64,000 bases of DNA, taken from Geothrix fermentans DSM 14018 (GTDB lineage: Bacteria; Acidobacteriota; Holophagae; Holophagales; Holophagaceae). The translations under genes and the position numbers were made by a program. This document shows, piece after piece, positions 42,904-61,054 of this stretch. Under the pieces are notes generated by a model, which was given only the letters and a program-made list of their open reading frames with translations, was not told the origin of the DNA and ran no database searches. The stretch lies in assembly GCF_000428885.1 (NCBI RefSeq), contig NZ_AUAU01000017.1, forward strand, positions 1-64,000. Direction: 5' to 3'. The first letter of the stretch is position 1. Each line of letters opens with the position of its first letter.

Positions 42904-44274
42904 ATGGCGCAGGGAGTGACTGGCGTGATCAGGGCGGGGCTCATGGCGGGCGCGGCCGCCCTCCCGGCGGCGGCCCAGAGCCTGGCCCTTCCGGCCGCGG
43001 ATCCCGTGGGCATCGCCCGCAGCGGGGCCCAGGTGGCCTACGGCTACAGCCTGGAAGCCGCCTCCACCAATCCGGCCCTGCTGGCCTCCCTGAAGGAGAA
43101 GGGCGGCTTCTACGTGGCCGCGGGCATGGAGCTGGGCTCCAGCCAGGTGAGCCTGGAGTCCAACCAGCGGACCCAGTACTCCTCCGACCGCAACCGGGCC
43201 ATCGGGGCCTTCGGCCTGGCCCTGCGCCTGTCGCCCACGCTCACCCTCGGGCTGAAGCTGGACGAGCCCTACCTCCGCCACGCGCAGCTCCCGGACAATG
43301 CCCCCACGCGCTACATGGGCGACCGCCTCGACCTGTCCACCCATCGGCTGGAAGGTCAGGCAGCCTGGGCGCTCAGCCCCAACATGTCCGTCGGCCTGGG
43401 CCTGGGCGTGGCGCGGCTGGGCTTCGAGTCCGGCAGCGTGATGCGCTTCGGCGTGCCCCTCGATCCCTCCCAGCCCGTGTCCGGGACCAACCCCGTGCAG
43501 GGCCTCGTGGAGCAGGGCGTGTCCCAGAGCGGGAACAAGGTGGTGCCGAGCTACTCGCTGGGCTTCCGCTGGGCCATCAATCCCCGGTGGACCCTGGGCG
43601 CCTCGCACCAGTCCGGCCTCAAGGGCGACCTCGACCTGAGCGCCGGCTACCGCGGCACGAGCCTGGGGCTCTACGCCAACGACGGCCTCAGCACGGCTCC
43701 CCTGGGCACGGCGCCGCGGGCCACCGCGCTGCTTGGGGCCTCGAATCCGGTGGCCGCGGGCTCCCGGACGCTGGAGCTGCCCTCACAGACGGTGGTGGGC
43801 ATGCGGCACCGGGTCCATCCCATGGTGACCTGGGAAGCCGATCTCCGCTGGACCTCGGCGGGCCTGCGGGTGCCGGCCTTCGCCCTGGTGGATACGCCCT
43901 CCGGCCCGGTGACGGCACCGGCGGAGCTGCCCCGGGGCAAGGGCCACTTCGACGTCAGCGCCTCGGTGGAGGTCGAGCTCGGCAAGTTCTGGACCCTCCG
44001 GGGCGGCCTCGCCCTCGACCAGCGCGGCGTGGAGGAGGCCCAGATCGAGCCCCTGCTGGGAGGCTCGCGGACCGCGGCCTTCTCCGTTGGCGCCGGCTAC
44101 CGGACCTGGGGCGGGGAGCTGAGCATCGGCTACCAGTTCCGCCAGAGCGAAGACCTGGATACCCGCCGCCTGGACGGTGTCTGGAGCGCCTCGGGCTTCC
44201 GCGGCACGGGTACCCGCGTCCGCGTTGAGGGCATGGGGCACCTGCTGGCCATCGGCTACAAGAAGACGTTCTAG
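42904..44274 (+). CDS. FadL/OmpP1-type outer-membrane transporter
   Basis: A 456-residue beta-barrel protein of the FadL/TodX type for uptake of hydrophobic substrates. Signal peptide about 1-23, then the characteristic N-terminal SGAQVAYGYSLEAASTNPALLA (the N-P-A motif of FadL), and many amphipathic strands ending in an aromatic GYKKTF C-terminus, as needed for outer-membrane insertion. Start at ATG 42904 behind GGAGG; upstream codons run through the repeat element. Confidence 0.85.
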   Translation: MAQGVTGVIRAGLMAGAAALPAAAQSLALPAADPVGIARSGAQVAYGYSLEAASTNPALLASLKEKGGFYVAAGMELGSSQVSLESNQRTQYSSDRNRAIGAFGLALRLSPTLTLGLKLDEPYLRHAQLPDNAPTRYMGDRLDLSTHRLEGQAAWALSPNMSVGLGLGVARLGFESGSVMRFGVPLDPSQPVSGTNPVQGLVEQGVSQSGNKVVPSYSLGFRWAINPRWTLGASHQSGLKGDLDLSAGYRGTSLGLYANDGLSTAPLGTAPRATALLGASNPVAAGSRTLELPSQTVVGMRHRVHPMVTWEADLRWTSAGLRVPAFALVDTPSGPVTAPAELPRGKGHFDVSASVEVELGKFWTLRGGLALDQRGVEEAQIEPLLGGSRTAAFSVGAGYRTWGGELSIGYQFRQSEDLDTRRLDGVWSASGFRGTGTRVRVEGMGHLLAIGYKKTF

Positions 44275-44297
44275 CCGTGCGCCGGAGCCGGTTCTAG

Positions 44298-45026
44298 ATG
44301 CGCTACCTCGGTCCCCACGCCTGCGAGGAGGCCCTGGCTCGCGGCGAGCTCCACAGCGTCTGGATCGCCCCCGCGGCCTTCGGGCGCCTGGGCGCGTTCA
44401 TCGCCGAGGCCCGGAGCGCCGGCGTGGTCATCCACCGCGAGCCCATGGAGAGCCTGGATCGCCGGGCCCAGGGCGGCCGCCACCAGGGCGTGCTGGGCGA
44501 GGGCGGACCCTTCGCCTACGCCGCCTTCGAGGATGTGGCGGCCCGCGTCCGGAACCGCGGCGACGCCGCGCTGGTGCTGGCCCTGGACGGCGTCACCGAT
44601 CCCCACAACCTGGGCGCCATCCTGCGCTCCGCCGCTGCCGCGGCGGTGGACGGCGTGATCCTCCCCGAGCGCCGCTCCGCGGCCGTCAACGAGACGGTCG
44701 TCCGCGCCAGCGCGGGTACCGCGGGCCGCGTGCCCGTGTGCCGCGTGGTGAACCTGGGCCGCGCCCTGGATGATCTGAAGGAGGCCGGGGCCTGGATCTA
44801 CGGGCTGGCCGCCGGCGAGGGCAGCCGCGACTACCTGGACGAACCCTTCGACCGCGCCACGGTGCTCGTGATGGGCGCCGAGGGCGAGGGCCTGCACCTC
44901 AAGATCCGCGAGCGCTGCGACGGCCTGCTGCACATCCCCATGCCCGGCGGCATCGAGAGCCTCAACGTCTCCGCCGCGGCGGCCGTCACGCTCTTCCGCG
45001 TGCTGGCGCGCAGGGAGCGCGCATGA
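44298..45026 (+). CDS. rlmB: 23S rRNA (guanosine-2'-O)-methyltransferase RlmB
   Basis: SPOUT-family TrmH/RlmB enzyme of 242 residues. The N-terminal substrate-binding domain is short. The three SPOUT motifs are clear: ALDGVTDPHNLGAILRSA (about 95-112), VLVMGAEGEGL and IPMPGGIESLNVSAAAAV. It probably modifies G2251-equivalent in 23S rRNA. It starts 23 bases after the FadL-like gene and precedes the tRNA-tuf cluster. Confidence 0.93.
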   Translation: MRYLGPHACEEALARGELHSVWIAPAAFGRLGAFIAEARSAGVVIHREPMESLDRRAQGGRHQGVLGEGGPFAYAAFEDVAARVRNRGDAALVLALDGVTDPHNLGAILRSAAAAAVDGVILPERRSAAVNETVVRASAGTAGRVPVCRVVNLGRALDDLKEAGAWIYGLAAGEGSRDYLDEPFDRATVLVMGAEGEGLHLKIRERCDGLLHIPMPGGIESLNVSAAAAVTLFRVLARRERA

Positions 45027-45040
45027 CCCGAAGTTTTCCC

Positions 45041-45069
45041 TTGAGGCCCCCATGGGCGCGTGATATCTT
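45041..45069 (+). promoter_or_regulatory. Promoter of the tRNA-tuf operon
   Basis: TTGAGG (45041-45046), 17-base spacer, TATCTT (45064-45069), about 130 bases upstream of tRNA-Tyr and just after rlmB. This is a plausible sigma70-type promoter for a stable-RNA/tuf transcript. The 130-base leader is GC-rich with several small hairpins. Confidence 0.6.
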
Positions 45070-45201
45070 TCGAGTTCCCTGTCAGGAAAGCCCTGCCTCG
45101 CAGCGACCCTGACACGGAGCCCCGGCAGGGGTTCCGAGGGGAGGCTTCCCGGGCCGTCCCGGAAGCATTGACAAGCCCCGGGAGGGGCGACGGACAAGCA
45201 T

Positions 45202-45288
45202 GCCGAGATGGCCGAGTGGTTAATGGCAGCAGACTGTAAATCTGCCACGCATCGCGTTACGGAGGTTCGAATCCTTCTCTCGGCACCA
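45202..45288 (+). tRNA. tRNA-Tyr (GTA)
   Basis: Acceptor GCCGAGA pairs with TCTCGGC. Anticodon stem GCAGA/TCTGC holds CTGTAAA, anticodon GTA. It has a long class II variable arm, and T-loop TTCGAAT. CCA is encoded (45286-45288). Confidence 0.96.
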
Positions 45289-45338
45289 GTCCTCCGGGCA
45301 CCATCCCGGGACACTGGAACCCGATCTCGGGTTTCCAC

Positions 45339-45415
<77 letters not shown>

Positions 45416-45482
45416 CCCTCCCCGTCCGCCGGTTCCGCCCGGCCGGACGGCAAGGCCCCCCGCTCCGGCGGGAAGGTTCAAA

Positions 45483-45557
<75 letters not shown>

Positions 45558-45611
45558 CCTTTCGTACTGTCCAACCCCCATTCTTCTCTCCCACCCCATC
45601 AGGAGGTATCC

Positions 45612-46805
<1,194 letters not shown>

Positions 46806-46838
46806 GGCCGGACCCGCCCTCCGATCTAGGAGGTCACC

Positions 46839-46988
46839 ATGCGCGACATCGTTCACCTGCAGTGCCAGGACTGCAAGCGTAAGAACTACAGCACCACCAA
46901 GAACAAGAAGACCACCACGGGCAAGCTTGAATTCAACAAGTTCTGCCGTTTCTGTGGCGGTTACCGGGTCCACCGCGAGGCCAAGTAG
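46839..46988 (+). CDS. rpmG: 50S ribosomal protein L33
   Basis: A 49-residue ribosomal protein with two CxxC pairs (QCQDCKRKN and KFCRFCGG) forming a zinc ribbon, the zinc-binding form of L33. AGGAGG precedes ATG 46839. It sits in the standard slot between tuf and tRNA-Trp/secE. Confidence 0.97.
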   Translation: MRDIVHLQCQDCKRKNYSTTKNKKTTTGKLEFNKFCRFCGGYRVHREAK

Positions 46989-47041
46989 GCTCCGGTCCCG
47001 AGGGTTCCCGCCCGGCGTCACCAGTCGCCGGGCGGTCCCAC

Positions 47042-47117
47042 AGGGGAGTAGCTCAGCTGGTAGAGCAGCGGACTCCAAATCCGCAGGTCGCGGGTTCGAA
47101 CCCTGTCTCCCCTGCCA
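47042..47117 (+). tRNA. tRNA-Trp (CCA)
   Basis: Acceptor AGGGGAG/CTCCCCT, anticodon stem GCGGA/TCCGC with loop CTCCAAA giving CCA, T-loop TTCGAAC. Terminal CCA encoded at 47115-47117. Confidence 0.96.
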
Positions 47118-47186
47118 CCTTCCCGGCCCCGGCGGATCCGCTCGGGGCCAGGTTTTTCTCACCGAATCCTTTCCACGGGGTCCATC

Positions 47187-47381
47187 GTGATCGGCGCCAT
47201 CAAGCAGCAGGCCAGGGATCTCTTCGCAGAACTCGATCGGGTGGACTGGCCCAGCAAGGAGAAAGTGCTGACCTCCACCTGGACGGTGGTGTTCGTCTCG
47301 GTGTTCGTCGGCGTCTTCCTGTGGTCCGTGGACTGGGTCTTCTCCAAGGGCTTCGCGTACTTCTTCCTGAAGACGCGCTGA
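47187..47381 (+). CDS. secE: Preprotein translocase subunit SecE
   Basis: Single-helix SecE of 64 residues. The amphipathic motif FAELDRVDWPSKEKVLTSTW precedes the transmembrane helix (about 34-52). GTG start at 47187. It stabilises SecY in the SecYEG channel. nusG follows after 13 bases, as in most bacteria. Confidence 0.96.
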   Translation: MIGAIKQQARDLFAELDRVDWPSKEKVLTSTWTVVFVSVFVGVFLWSVDWVFSKGFAYFFLKTR

Positions 47382-47394
47382 GCCGGAGGCACCC

Positions 47395-48033
47395 ATGACC
47401 GATCTCATGAGCAACCCCCAGGACACGGTGGCTCCCGCCCAGCCCCAGGGCCGCGAGCTCAAATGGTTCATCATCCACACCTACTCCGGCTACGAGGCCA
47501 AGGTGATGGAGCATCTCCGCCAGCGCATCAAGATGGAGGAGCGCGAGGAGAACTTCGGGGACATCCAGATCCCCGAGGAGACCTACGAGGAGATGAAGGT
47601 CGACGCCAAGTCCGGCAAGAAGGAGCGCGTCGTCAAGAAGCGCAAGTCCTTCCCCGGCTACCTGCTCGTGCAGATCCAGGTGGAGCGCAAGCCCGGCGGC
47701 TCCGTGGAGATGGCGGACGCCGACTGGCACCTGGTGCGCAACACGCCCAAGGTGACGAGCTTCGTGGGCGCCAACAAGAAGCGGCCCACGCCCCTGACGG
47801 ACGAGGAAGTCCGCCAGATCATGCACCACACCGAGGAGACCCAGGAGAAGCCCAAGCCCAAGTATCACTTCGAGAAGGGCGAGAAGGTCCGCATCATCGA
47901 CGGCCCCTTCGCCAACTTCGAGGGCGACGTGGAGGAGGTCCACGAGGAGCGCTCCACCATCAAGGTCATGGTCACGGTCTTCGGGCGGTCCACGCCGGTG
48001 GAGCTGGACTTCATCCAGGTCGAGAAGAGGTAG
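47395..48033 (+). CDS. nusG: Transcription termination/antitermination factor NusG
   Basis: Binds RNA polymerase and links it to Rho or ribosomes. The 212-residue product has an NGN domain ([14 protein letters not shown] at about 24-37 and FPGYLLVQI near 84) with a Lys-rich loop, and a C-terminal KOW domain ([24 protein letters not shown] at about 160-183). An N-terminal extension of about 20 residues is Pro/Gln-rich. Followed by an intrinsic terminator. Confidence 0.98.
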   Translation: MTDLMSNPQDTVAPAQPQGRELKWFIIHTYSGYEAKVMEHLRQRIKMEEREENFGDIQIPEETYEEMKVDAKSGKKERVVKKRKSFPGYLLVQIQVERKPGGSVEMADADWHLVRNTPKVTSFVGANKKRPTPLTDEEVRQIMHHTEETQEKPKPKYHFEKGEKVRIIDGPFANFEGDVEEVHEERSTIKVMVTVFGRSTPVELDFIQVEKR

Positions 48034-48083
48034 GATTCCCCATTTCCTGAGGACTTTCCGAGTCCTTTCGGATAAACTGTTCC

Positions 48084-48112
48084 GTCCCGGTCCGTCTGGA
48101 CCGGGACGTTTT
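48084..48112 (+). terminator. Intrinsic terminator between nusG and rplK
   Basis: Perfect 10-bp stem GTCCCGGTCC/GGACCGGGAC with a GTCT loop, followed by GTTTT. It separates the secE-nusG message from the rplK ribosomal-protein message. The rplK promoter probably lies around here; GATAAACT at 48071-48078 is a possible -10. Confidence 0.75.
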
Positions 48113-48158
48113 CAACCCGGCTGGGTGATCCGAGGGATCCCCACCCACCAAGGCGGTC

Positions 48159-48186
48159 GTTGCCGGCGAATGCCGGAATCCACCGC
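48159..48186. repeat. REP-like CCGGC-GAAT-GCCGG palindrome
   Basis: GTTGCCGGCGAATGCCGGAATCCACCG resembles the widespread bacterial repeat whose translation reads WIPAFAG on one strand; here the minus-strand reading gives [10 protein letters not shown]. It lies directly upstream of the rplK start codon and could affect its leader. Confidence 0.6.
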
Positions 48187-48198
48187 GGGAGCAATGAC

Positions 48199-48630
48199 AT
48201 GGCAAAGAAGATCACCGGCTACATCAAGCTGCAGCTGCCTGCGGGTGAGGCCACGCCGGCCCCTCCCGTCGGTCCCGCGCTGGGCCAGCACGGCGTCAAC
48301 ATCATGGAGTTCGTGAAGCAGTTCAACGCGAAGTCCGTGGGCGCGGTCGAGAAGGGCACCACCCTCCCCGTTGTCATCACCGTCTACGCCGACCGCAGCT
48401 TCAGCTTCATCCTCAAGACCCCGCCCGCCGCCGTGCTGATCAAGAAGAAGATCGGCCTGGACAAGGGCAGCCCCACGCCCAACAAGCAGAAGGTCGGCAA
48501 GATCACCAAGGCGCAGCTCGCTGAGATCGCCAAGGTGAAGATGCCCGACCTCACCGCCGGCAGCCTCGAGGCCGCCGTCCGTTCCATCGCCGGTTCCGCC
48601 CGCTCCATGGGCGTCGAAGTCGTCGACTGA
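48199..48630 (+). CDS. rplK: 50S ribosomal protein L11
   Basis: GTPase-centre protein of the L11 stalk base, 143 residues. Motifs: [25 protein letters not shown] at the N-terminus and the C-terminal RNA-binding domain ([20 protein letters not shown]). Start at ATG 48199. Unusually, an inverted-repeat element separates it from rplA. Confidence 0.98.
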   Translation: MAKKITGYIKLQLPAGEATPAPPVGPALGQHGVNIMEFVKQFNAKSVGAVEKGTTLPVVITVYADRSFSFILKTPPAAVLIKKKIGLDKGSPTPNKQKVGKITKAQLAEIAKVKMPDLTAGSLEAAVRSIAGSARSMGVEVVD

Positions 48631-48632
48631 CA

Positions 48633-48740
48633 AATCCACCACGGAGACACGGAGGGCACGGAGAAATGAACACGGAGAGAAAAAGCTCTCTCTGATTTTC
48701 TCAGTGTTTCCTCGGTGTTCTCCGTGCCTCCGTGGTGAAT
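48633..48740. repeat. Inverted-repeat element of CACGGAG units between rplK and rplA
   Basis: Starts 2 bases after the rplK stop. The left arm has four CACGGAG units; the right arm has four complementary units (two degenerate: CTCAGTG, CTCGGTG) and ends CTCCGTGGTGAATC. A central GAGAG/CTCTC hairpin lies in the loop. It has no ORF and spans 108 bases. Confidence 0.85.
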
Positions 48741-48818
48741 CTTTCTGGCGCCTCGCATCGTGTGAGGCACCCGGCCACCGCGACCGTCATCGCGGGAGAT
48801 TGTTCGAACGGAGCCAAT

Positions 48819-49511
48819 ATGGCAAAACCTGGAAAGAAGTACCGGGCTGCCGCGGCCAAGATCGAAGATCGCCCCTACGAGCTGAAGGATGCGCTCACTG
48901 TCGTGAAGGACTCGGCCTACGCCAAGTTCGACGAGACGGTGGAAGTGCACATGCGGCTCGGAGTGGATCCCCGCCATGCGGACCAGATGGTCCGCGGCAC
49001 CATCGTCCTGCCCCACGGAACGGGCAAGACGATGCGCGTGGCGGTGATCGCGGGTGGCGAGAAGATCAAGGAAGCGGAAGCGGCGGGCGCCGAGATCGTG
49101 GGCGGGGACGAGCTGGTGGAGAAGATCGCCGGCGGATTCCTCGACTTCGATGCCCTCGTCGCGACCCCCGACATGATGAAGGGCGTCGGCCGGCTGGGTA
49201 AGGTGCTGGGCCCCCGCGGCCTCATGCCCAACCCCAAGACCGGCACGGTGACCTTCGACGTGGCCAAGGCCATCAAGGAGATCAAGGCCGGCAAGGTGGA
49301 GTACCGCGTCGACAAGACCGGCATCATCCACGCCCCCGTGGGCAAGCTGTCCTTCGGCGTTGAGAAGCTGGAAGAGAACGCCAAGGCGCTCATCGATGCC
49401 GTCCACAAGGCCAAGCCCGCCACGGCGAAGGGCAAGTACGTGAAGACGATGTACATCGCCTCCACCATGGGCCCCTCGGTCACCCTCAACACCACCAGCG
49501 TTGAGAAGTAG
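48819..49511 (+). CDS. rplA: 50S ribosomal protein L1
   Basis: Protein of the L1 stalk, 230 residues; in many bacteria it represses the rplKA message. Motifs: [37 protein letters not shown], and [23 protein letters not shown] 48819; no strong ribosome binding site (GGAG at 48809-48812). Confidence 0.98.
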   Translation: MAKPGKKYRAAAAKIEDRPYELKDALTVVKDSAYAKFDETVEVHMRLGVDPRHADQMVRGTIVLPHGTGKTMRVAVIAGGEKIKEAEAAGAEIVGGDELVEKIAGGFLDFDALVATPDMMKGVGRLGKVLGPRGLMPNPKTGTVTFDVAKAIKEIKAGKVEYRVDKTGIIHAPVGKLSFGVEKLEENAKALIDAVHKAKPATAKGKYVKTMYIASTMGPSVTLNTTSVEK

Positions 49512-49521
49512 GAGGCCGACC

Positions 49522-50010
49522 ATGGAAAAGAACCAGAAGATCGCCGAAGTCGCCGAGCTCAAGGAAACCTTCGCGTCCGCCACCTCGGCGGTCGTGATCG
49601 AATTCAAGGGCCTCGTGGTCGAGAAGGACACCGCCTTCCGCAAGAGCATCCGCGAGAGCAAGGCCCAGTACCGCGTCGGCAAGAACACCCTGCTCCGCCT
49701 GGCCGTGAAGGACACCACCTTCGCGCCCCTGGGCGGCCACTTCAAGGGCGCCAGCGCCGTGGCCACCACCAAGGACGACGTCGTCGCCCTGGCCAAGGCC
49801 GTCAACGGCTTCCTGAAGGACAATCCCGCCGCCACCTTCAAGGCCGGCATCATGGATGGCAAGCAGATCGATGCCAAGCAGCTCCAGGTTCTCGCCGAGC
49901 TGCCCAGCCGCGACGTGCTGATCGCCAAGCTGCTCTACCTCATGACCTACCCGATCTCCGGCCTGGCGGTCGCCCTCGAGGGCATCCGCAAGCAGAAGGC
50001 CGGCGAGTAG
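49522..50010 (+). CDS. rplJ: 50S ribosomal protein L10
   Basis: Stalk-base protein anchoring L7/L12 dimers, 162 residues. The RNA-binding N-terminal domain ([15 protein letters not shown]) is followed by the C-terminal helix that binds L7/L12. It starts 10 bases after rplA with AGGAGG. The rplA-rplJ spacer is too short for the usual L10 leader, so autoregulation must act elsewhere or be absent. Confidence 0.97.
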   Translation: MEKNQKIAEVAELKETFASATSAVVIEFKGLVVEKDTAFRKSIRESKAQYRVGKNTLLRLAVKDTTFAPLGGHFKGASAVATTKDDVVALAKAVNGFLKDNPAATFKAGIMDGKQIDAKQLQVLAELPSRDVLIAKLLYLMTYPISGLAVALEGIRKQKAGE

Positions 50011-50063
50011 GACGCAACCTCAACCCCGAATCCGAAACCATTCATCGCATGTAGGAGGCCATC

Positions 50064-50441
50064 ATGGCTCTCACCGCCGACCAGCTCATCGCTGAGATCG
50101 AAACCATGACCGTCCTTGACCTGGCCAACCTGGTCAAGGCCCTTGAGGAGCGCTTCGGCGTCTCCGCCGCCGCCATGGCCGCTCCCGCCGCCGGCGGCGC
50201 CGCCCCGGCCGCCGCTGCCGAGGAGCAGACCGAGTTCAACGTGATCCTGGCTGACGCCGGCGCCAACAAGCTGAACGTCATCAAGGCCGTGCGCGAGATC
50301 GTCGCCGGCCTGGGCCTGAAGGAGGCCAAGGACCTCGTGGACGGCGCCCCCAAGCCCGTCAAGGAAGGCGTCGCCAAGGACGAGGCCGCCAAGATCAAGG
50401 AAAAGCTCGAAGCCGCTGGCGCCAAGGTCGAGATCAAGTAA
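50064..50441 (+). CDS. rplL: 50S ribosomal protein L7/L12
   Basis: Flexible stalk protein that recruits translational GTPases, 125 residues. N-terminal dimerisation domain (about 1-35), Ala-rich hinge (about 36-52) and globular domain from [10 protein letters not shown] to the conserved [19 protein letters not shown] and end. AGGAGG upstream. Confidence 0.98.
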   Translation: MALTADQLIAEIETMTVLDLANLVKALEERFGVSAAAMAAPAAGGAAPAAAAEEQTEFNVILADAGANKLNVIKAVREIVAGLGLKEAKDLVDGAPKPVKEGVAKDEAAKIKEKLEAAGAKVEIK

Positions 50442-50459
50442 GTCCGTTTTCAGCACTAA

Positions 50460-50503
50460 CGCAAAGCGTAGGGTGCGTTCCGCACCTTGCGCTTTGCGGT
50501 TTT
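50460..50503 (+). terminator. Terminator/attenuator after rplL
   Basis: CGCAAAGCG pairs with CGCTTTGCG and the inner GGTGCG with CGCACC around a short loop; a GTTTTG tract follows. This is the usual position for partial termination between rplJL and rpoBC. Confidence 0.7.
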
Positions 50504-50811
50504 GTCTGGACATGGTACGATTATTCCTTCCGCCCGGCCCCTCGGGCGGTCCCGCCACCTTCAAAGGCCCCTGGTTGCGAAACGCCTTCCGCCGCAGCGC
50601 CAATCACCTTGCTGGGCCGCTCCCCTCACCCATGGTTGGGGGGGTGGCCATCGGTTTGCGCGCCCGCGGGATCCGCGCCGTCCATTCCTGATCCCTTCCC
50701 CGGGGCTGCGGCTCCGGGGGCCTCGCCGTCTTTGCCCAAGGCCCGCAGCCTCGCACCAACCCGCCGCGTGCCGTCCATAGAAGGTTCCGCCAACTTCATC
50801 TGGAGCGAACC
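50504..50811 (+). other. rplL-rpoB intergenic leader
   Basis: A gap of about 310 bases. TTTGCG (in the terminator's 3' arm), a 17-base spacer and TACGAT at 50516-50521 could be a weak promoter for rpoBC. The rest is GC-rich with C/G palindromes (e.g. CGCCCGGCCCCTCGGGCG near 50530). No convincing ORF. Confidence 0.45.
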
Positions 50812-55206
<4,395 letters not shown>

Positions 55207-55224
55207 CCACGCCCATCCGCATGA

Positions 55225-55281
55225 CCCACCACGGAGGCACGGAGTGCACGGAGAACTGATTCACGGAGAGATCACGGAGAA
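55225..55281 (+). repeat. Left CACGGAG array of the cassette
   Basis: Five CACGGAG units with spacers of 1-8 bases. GGAGG at 55233-55237, formed by the first unit, stands 6 bases before the GTG start at 55244, so the array acts as the gene's ribosome binding site. The later units encode its first residues. Confidence 0.85.
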
Positions 55282-55627
55282 GGTGCTGGGGGCCGCCATC
55301 GAGGTCCACAAGCACCTTGGCCCTGGCCTCCTTGAATCGACCTACGAATCCTGCCTCTGCCACGAGCTGCAGATCCGTGGACTTTCCTTTCAGCGGCAGG
55401 TTTCACTGCCTCTGGATTACAAGGGCCTGCATGTGGAAGCCGCCTTCCGGCTGGACCTCGTGGTCGAAGGCAAGATCATCGTTGAGCTGAAGAGCCAGGA
55501 AGGCATCCTTCCCGTCCACGAAGCGCAGCTGATGACCTACATGAAGCTGACCGGAATGCGTGTGGGCCTCATGTTGAACTTCAATGTCCCGGCCATGAAA
55601 GACGGCATCGTCCGCCGCGTCCTCTAG
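55244..55627 (+). CDS. GxxExxY family protein (PDDEXK-like)
   Basis: A 127-residue protein of the GxxExxY family. The name motif GLLESTY has Gly28, Glu31 and Tyr34. A PDDEXK-type core follows: Asp71 in FRLDLVV and Glu81-x-Lys83 in VELKS, suggesting a nuclease fold. Start chosen as GTG 55244 with GGAGG at 55233; the longer reading begins inside rpoB without a site. It is on the coding strand of rpoBC and is presumably co-transcribed. No function is established for the family that I know of. Confidence 0.85.
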   Translation: MHGELIHGEITEKVLGAAIEVHKHLGPGLLESTYESCLCHELQIRGLSFQRQVSLPLDYKGLHVEAAFRLDLVVEGKIIVELKSQEGILPVHEAQLMTYMKLTGMRVGLMLNFNVPAMKDGIVRRVL

Positions 55628-55644
55628 CCCTTTCCCGTGCCCTT

Positions 55645-55700
55645 CTCCGTGCTTTTTCTCCGTGTTTTTCTCCGTGCCCTCCGTGTCTCCGTGGTGAATC
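55645..55700 (+). repeat. Right CTCCGTG array of the cassette
   Basis: Five CTCCGTG units, complementary to the left array. The first spacers are T-rich (CTTTTT, TTTTT) and may promote partial termination before rpoC. Ends in GTGGTGAATCC, shared with 48740 and, in part, with 23860. Confidence 0.85.
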
Positions 55701-55714
55701 CTTAAGAGGTCCAC

Positions 55715-59938
<4,224 letters not shown>

Positions 59939-59965
59939 GCGAATCGCAATCTTCACAGCGGGGAC

Positions 59966-59996
59966 AAGGGCGGGAGCGATCCCGCCCTTTGTTTTG
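59966..59996 (+). terminator. Intrinsic terminator of rpoBC
   Basis: AAGGGCGGG pairs with CCCGCCCTT across a 6-base loop, followed by TGTTTTGT. It is 27 bases after the rpoC stop. Confidence 0.85.
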
Positions 59997-60057
59997 TGCT
60001 CTCTGCCACAGGATCCGGGAGGCAGGCCCTGCCTGGATTCTGGTAACCTAGGCCCTT

Positions 60058-61008
60058 ATGCCCAACTCGATTGAACCTCCGGTCCTGGACCTCAAGGCCA
60101 GCCTGAAAAAGCCCATCCAGTGGGCGGTGGCGGCCGGTCTGCTGACGGCGGTCATCACCCTCTTCATGCCGAACTACTACAAGTCCGAGGCCCGGCTCCT
60201 GCCCGTGGAGTCCAAGGGGCTGAGCGGCAGCCTCGGCGGCCTGGCCACGGCCGCTGCCGCCTTCGGCGTCAGCGTCCCCGGCGGCGAGGGCAACGATGCC
60301 AACTTCGTGGACATCCTCAACAGCCGCTGGCTGCGGGAGCAGCTCCTCCAGACCGAGTTCCAGTACCACGTCCGCTCCTGGCGCTTCGGCGCCGAGCGTC
60401 TCGAAAGGGGCACCCTCTACGCCTACGTGGACGAAAAGAACATGGACCGGGCCGTCAAGGAGCTGGGCAAGGTCCTGTCCGCCACCCGGGATCTGAAGTC
60501 CAAGGTCATCACTCTCGGCGCCGAGACGAAGTCGGCTGAGCTCTCCCAGCAGGTGGTGCAACGGGCTGGCAAGCTGCTGGAGGCCTTCCTCCAGGAGAAG
60601 GGCCGCACCCGCGGCGGCGCCAAGGCCGTCTTCGCCGAGGCCCGTCTGGCGGACGCGCGTCTTGAAATGGACCAAGCCGAGGAGGCCTTCCGCCGCTTCC
60701 TCGAGGGCAACCGCAACTACCAGGGCAGCGCCGACCCCGCGGTGCGTCTTCGCGGCACCCGCCTTGAGAATGAGCTCCGCCTCCGCCAGCAGCTCGTCAC
60801 CACCCTCGCTATGAACCGCGAGCAGGCCCTCATGGAAGAGAAGAATGATATGCCAATCGTAAATATCCTTGATGGGGGTAATTTGCCTGACGAAAAGAGT
60901 AGACCCTCACGATCAGCCTGGGCGATCGGGGTCTTTCTGACCGCGTTGGCAGGAGTTTTTGTATGGGGATATCGCGGTCCTATGCTCGAATTCTTGCGCA
61001 CTGAGTAA
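60058..61008 (+). CDS. Wzz-type polysaccharide chain-length/co-polymerase protein
   Basis: Inner-membrane protein of the polysaccharide co-polymerase type, 316 residues. Helices near each end (about 20-37 and 289-305) flank a long periplasmic coiled-coil region (about 190-275). The N-terminal FMPNYYKSEARLLPVES matches the Wzz domain pattern. It likely sets chain length of O-antigen or capsule. Codon usage changes from GC-rich to A/T-rich around 60835, within the last fifth of the gene. Confidence 0.85.
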   Translation: MPNSIEPPVLDLKASLKKPIQWAVAAGLLTAVITLFMPNYYKSEARLLPVESKGLSGSLGGLATAAAAFGVSVPGGEGNDANFVDILNSRWLREQLLQTEFQYHVRSWRFGAERLERGTLYAYVDEKNMDRAVKELGKVLSATRDLKSKVITLGAETKSAELSQQVVQRAGKLLEAFLQEKGRTRGGAKAVFAEARLADARLEMDQAEEAFRRFLEGNRNYQGSADPAVRLRGTRLENELRLRQQLVTTLAMNREQALMEEKNDMPIVNILDGGNLPDEKSRPSRSAWAIGVFLTALAGVFVWGYRGPMLEFLRTE

Positions 61009-61054
61009 TACCATTTTGAACCATTCAAGTTGAAGTTTAATGGAGACACTACGC

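Larger units (their letters stand above)
55225..55700 (+). mobile_element. Repeat-bounded GxxExxY cassette between rpoB and rpoC
   Basis: A 476-base unit: a left arm of five CACGGAG units (55225-55281), a small PDDEXK-like gene, and a right arm of five CTCCGTG units (55645-55700) ending CTCCGTGGTGAATCC. It starts 18 bases after rpoB and ends 14 bases before rpoC. ORF-less relatives with the same ends are at 42.6 and 48.6 kb. No target duplication or transposase is seen, so calling it mobile is inference from repetition and placement. Confidence 0.6.

Noticed and set aside
55225-55281. The CACGGAG arrays as a CRISPR array.
   Set aside because: Units are 7 bases with 1-8-base spacers and are mirrored on the far side; there are no long unique spacers or cas genes.
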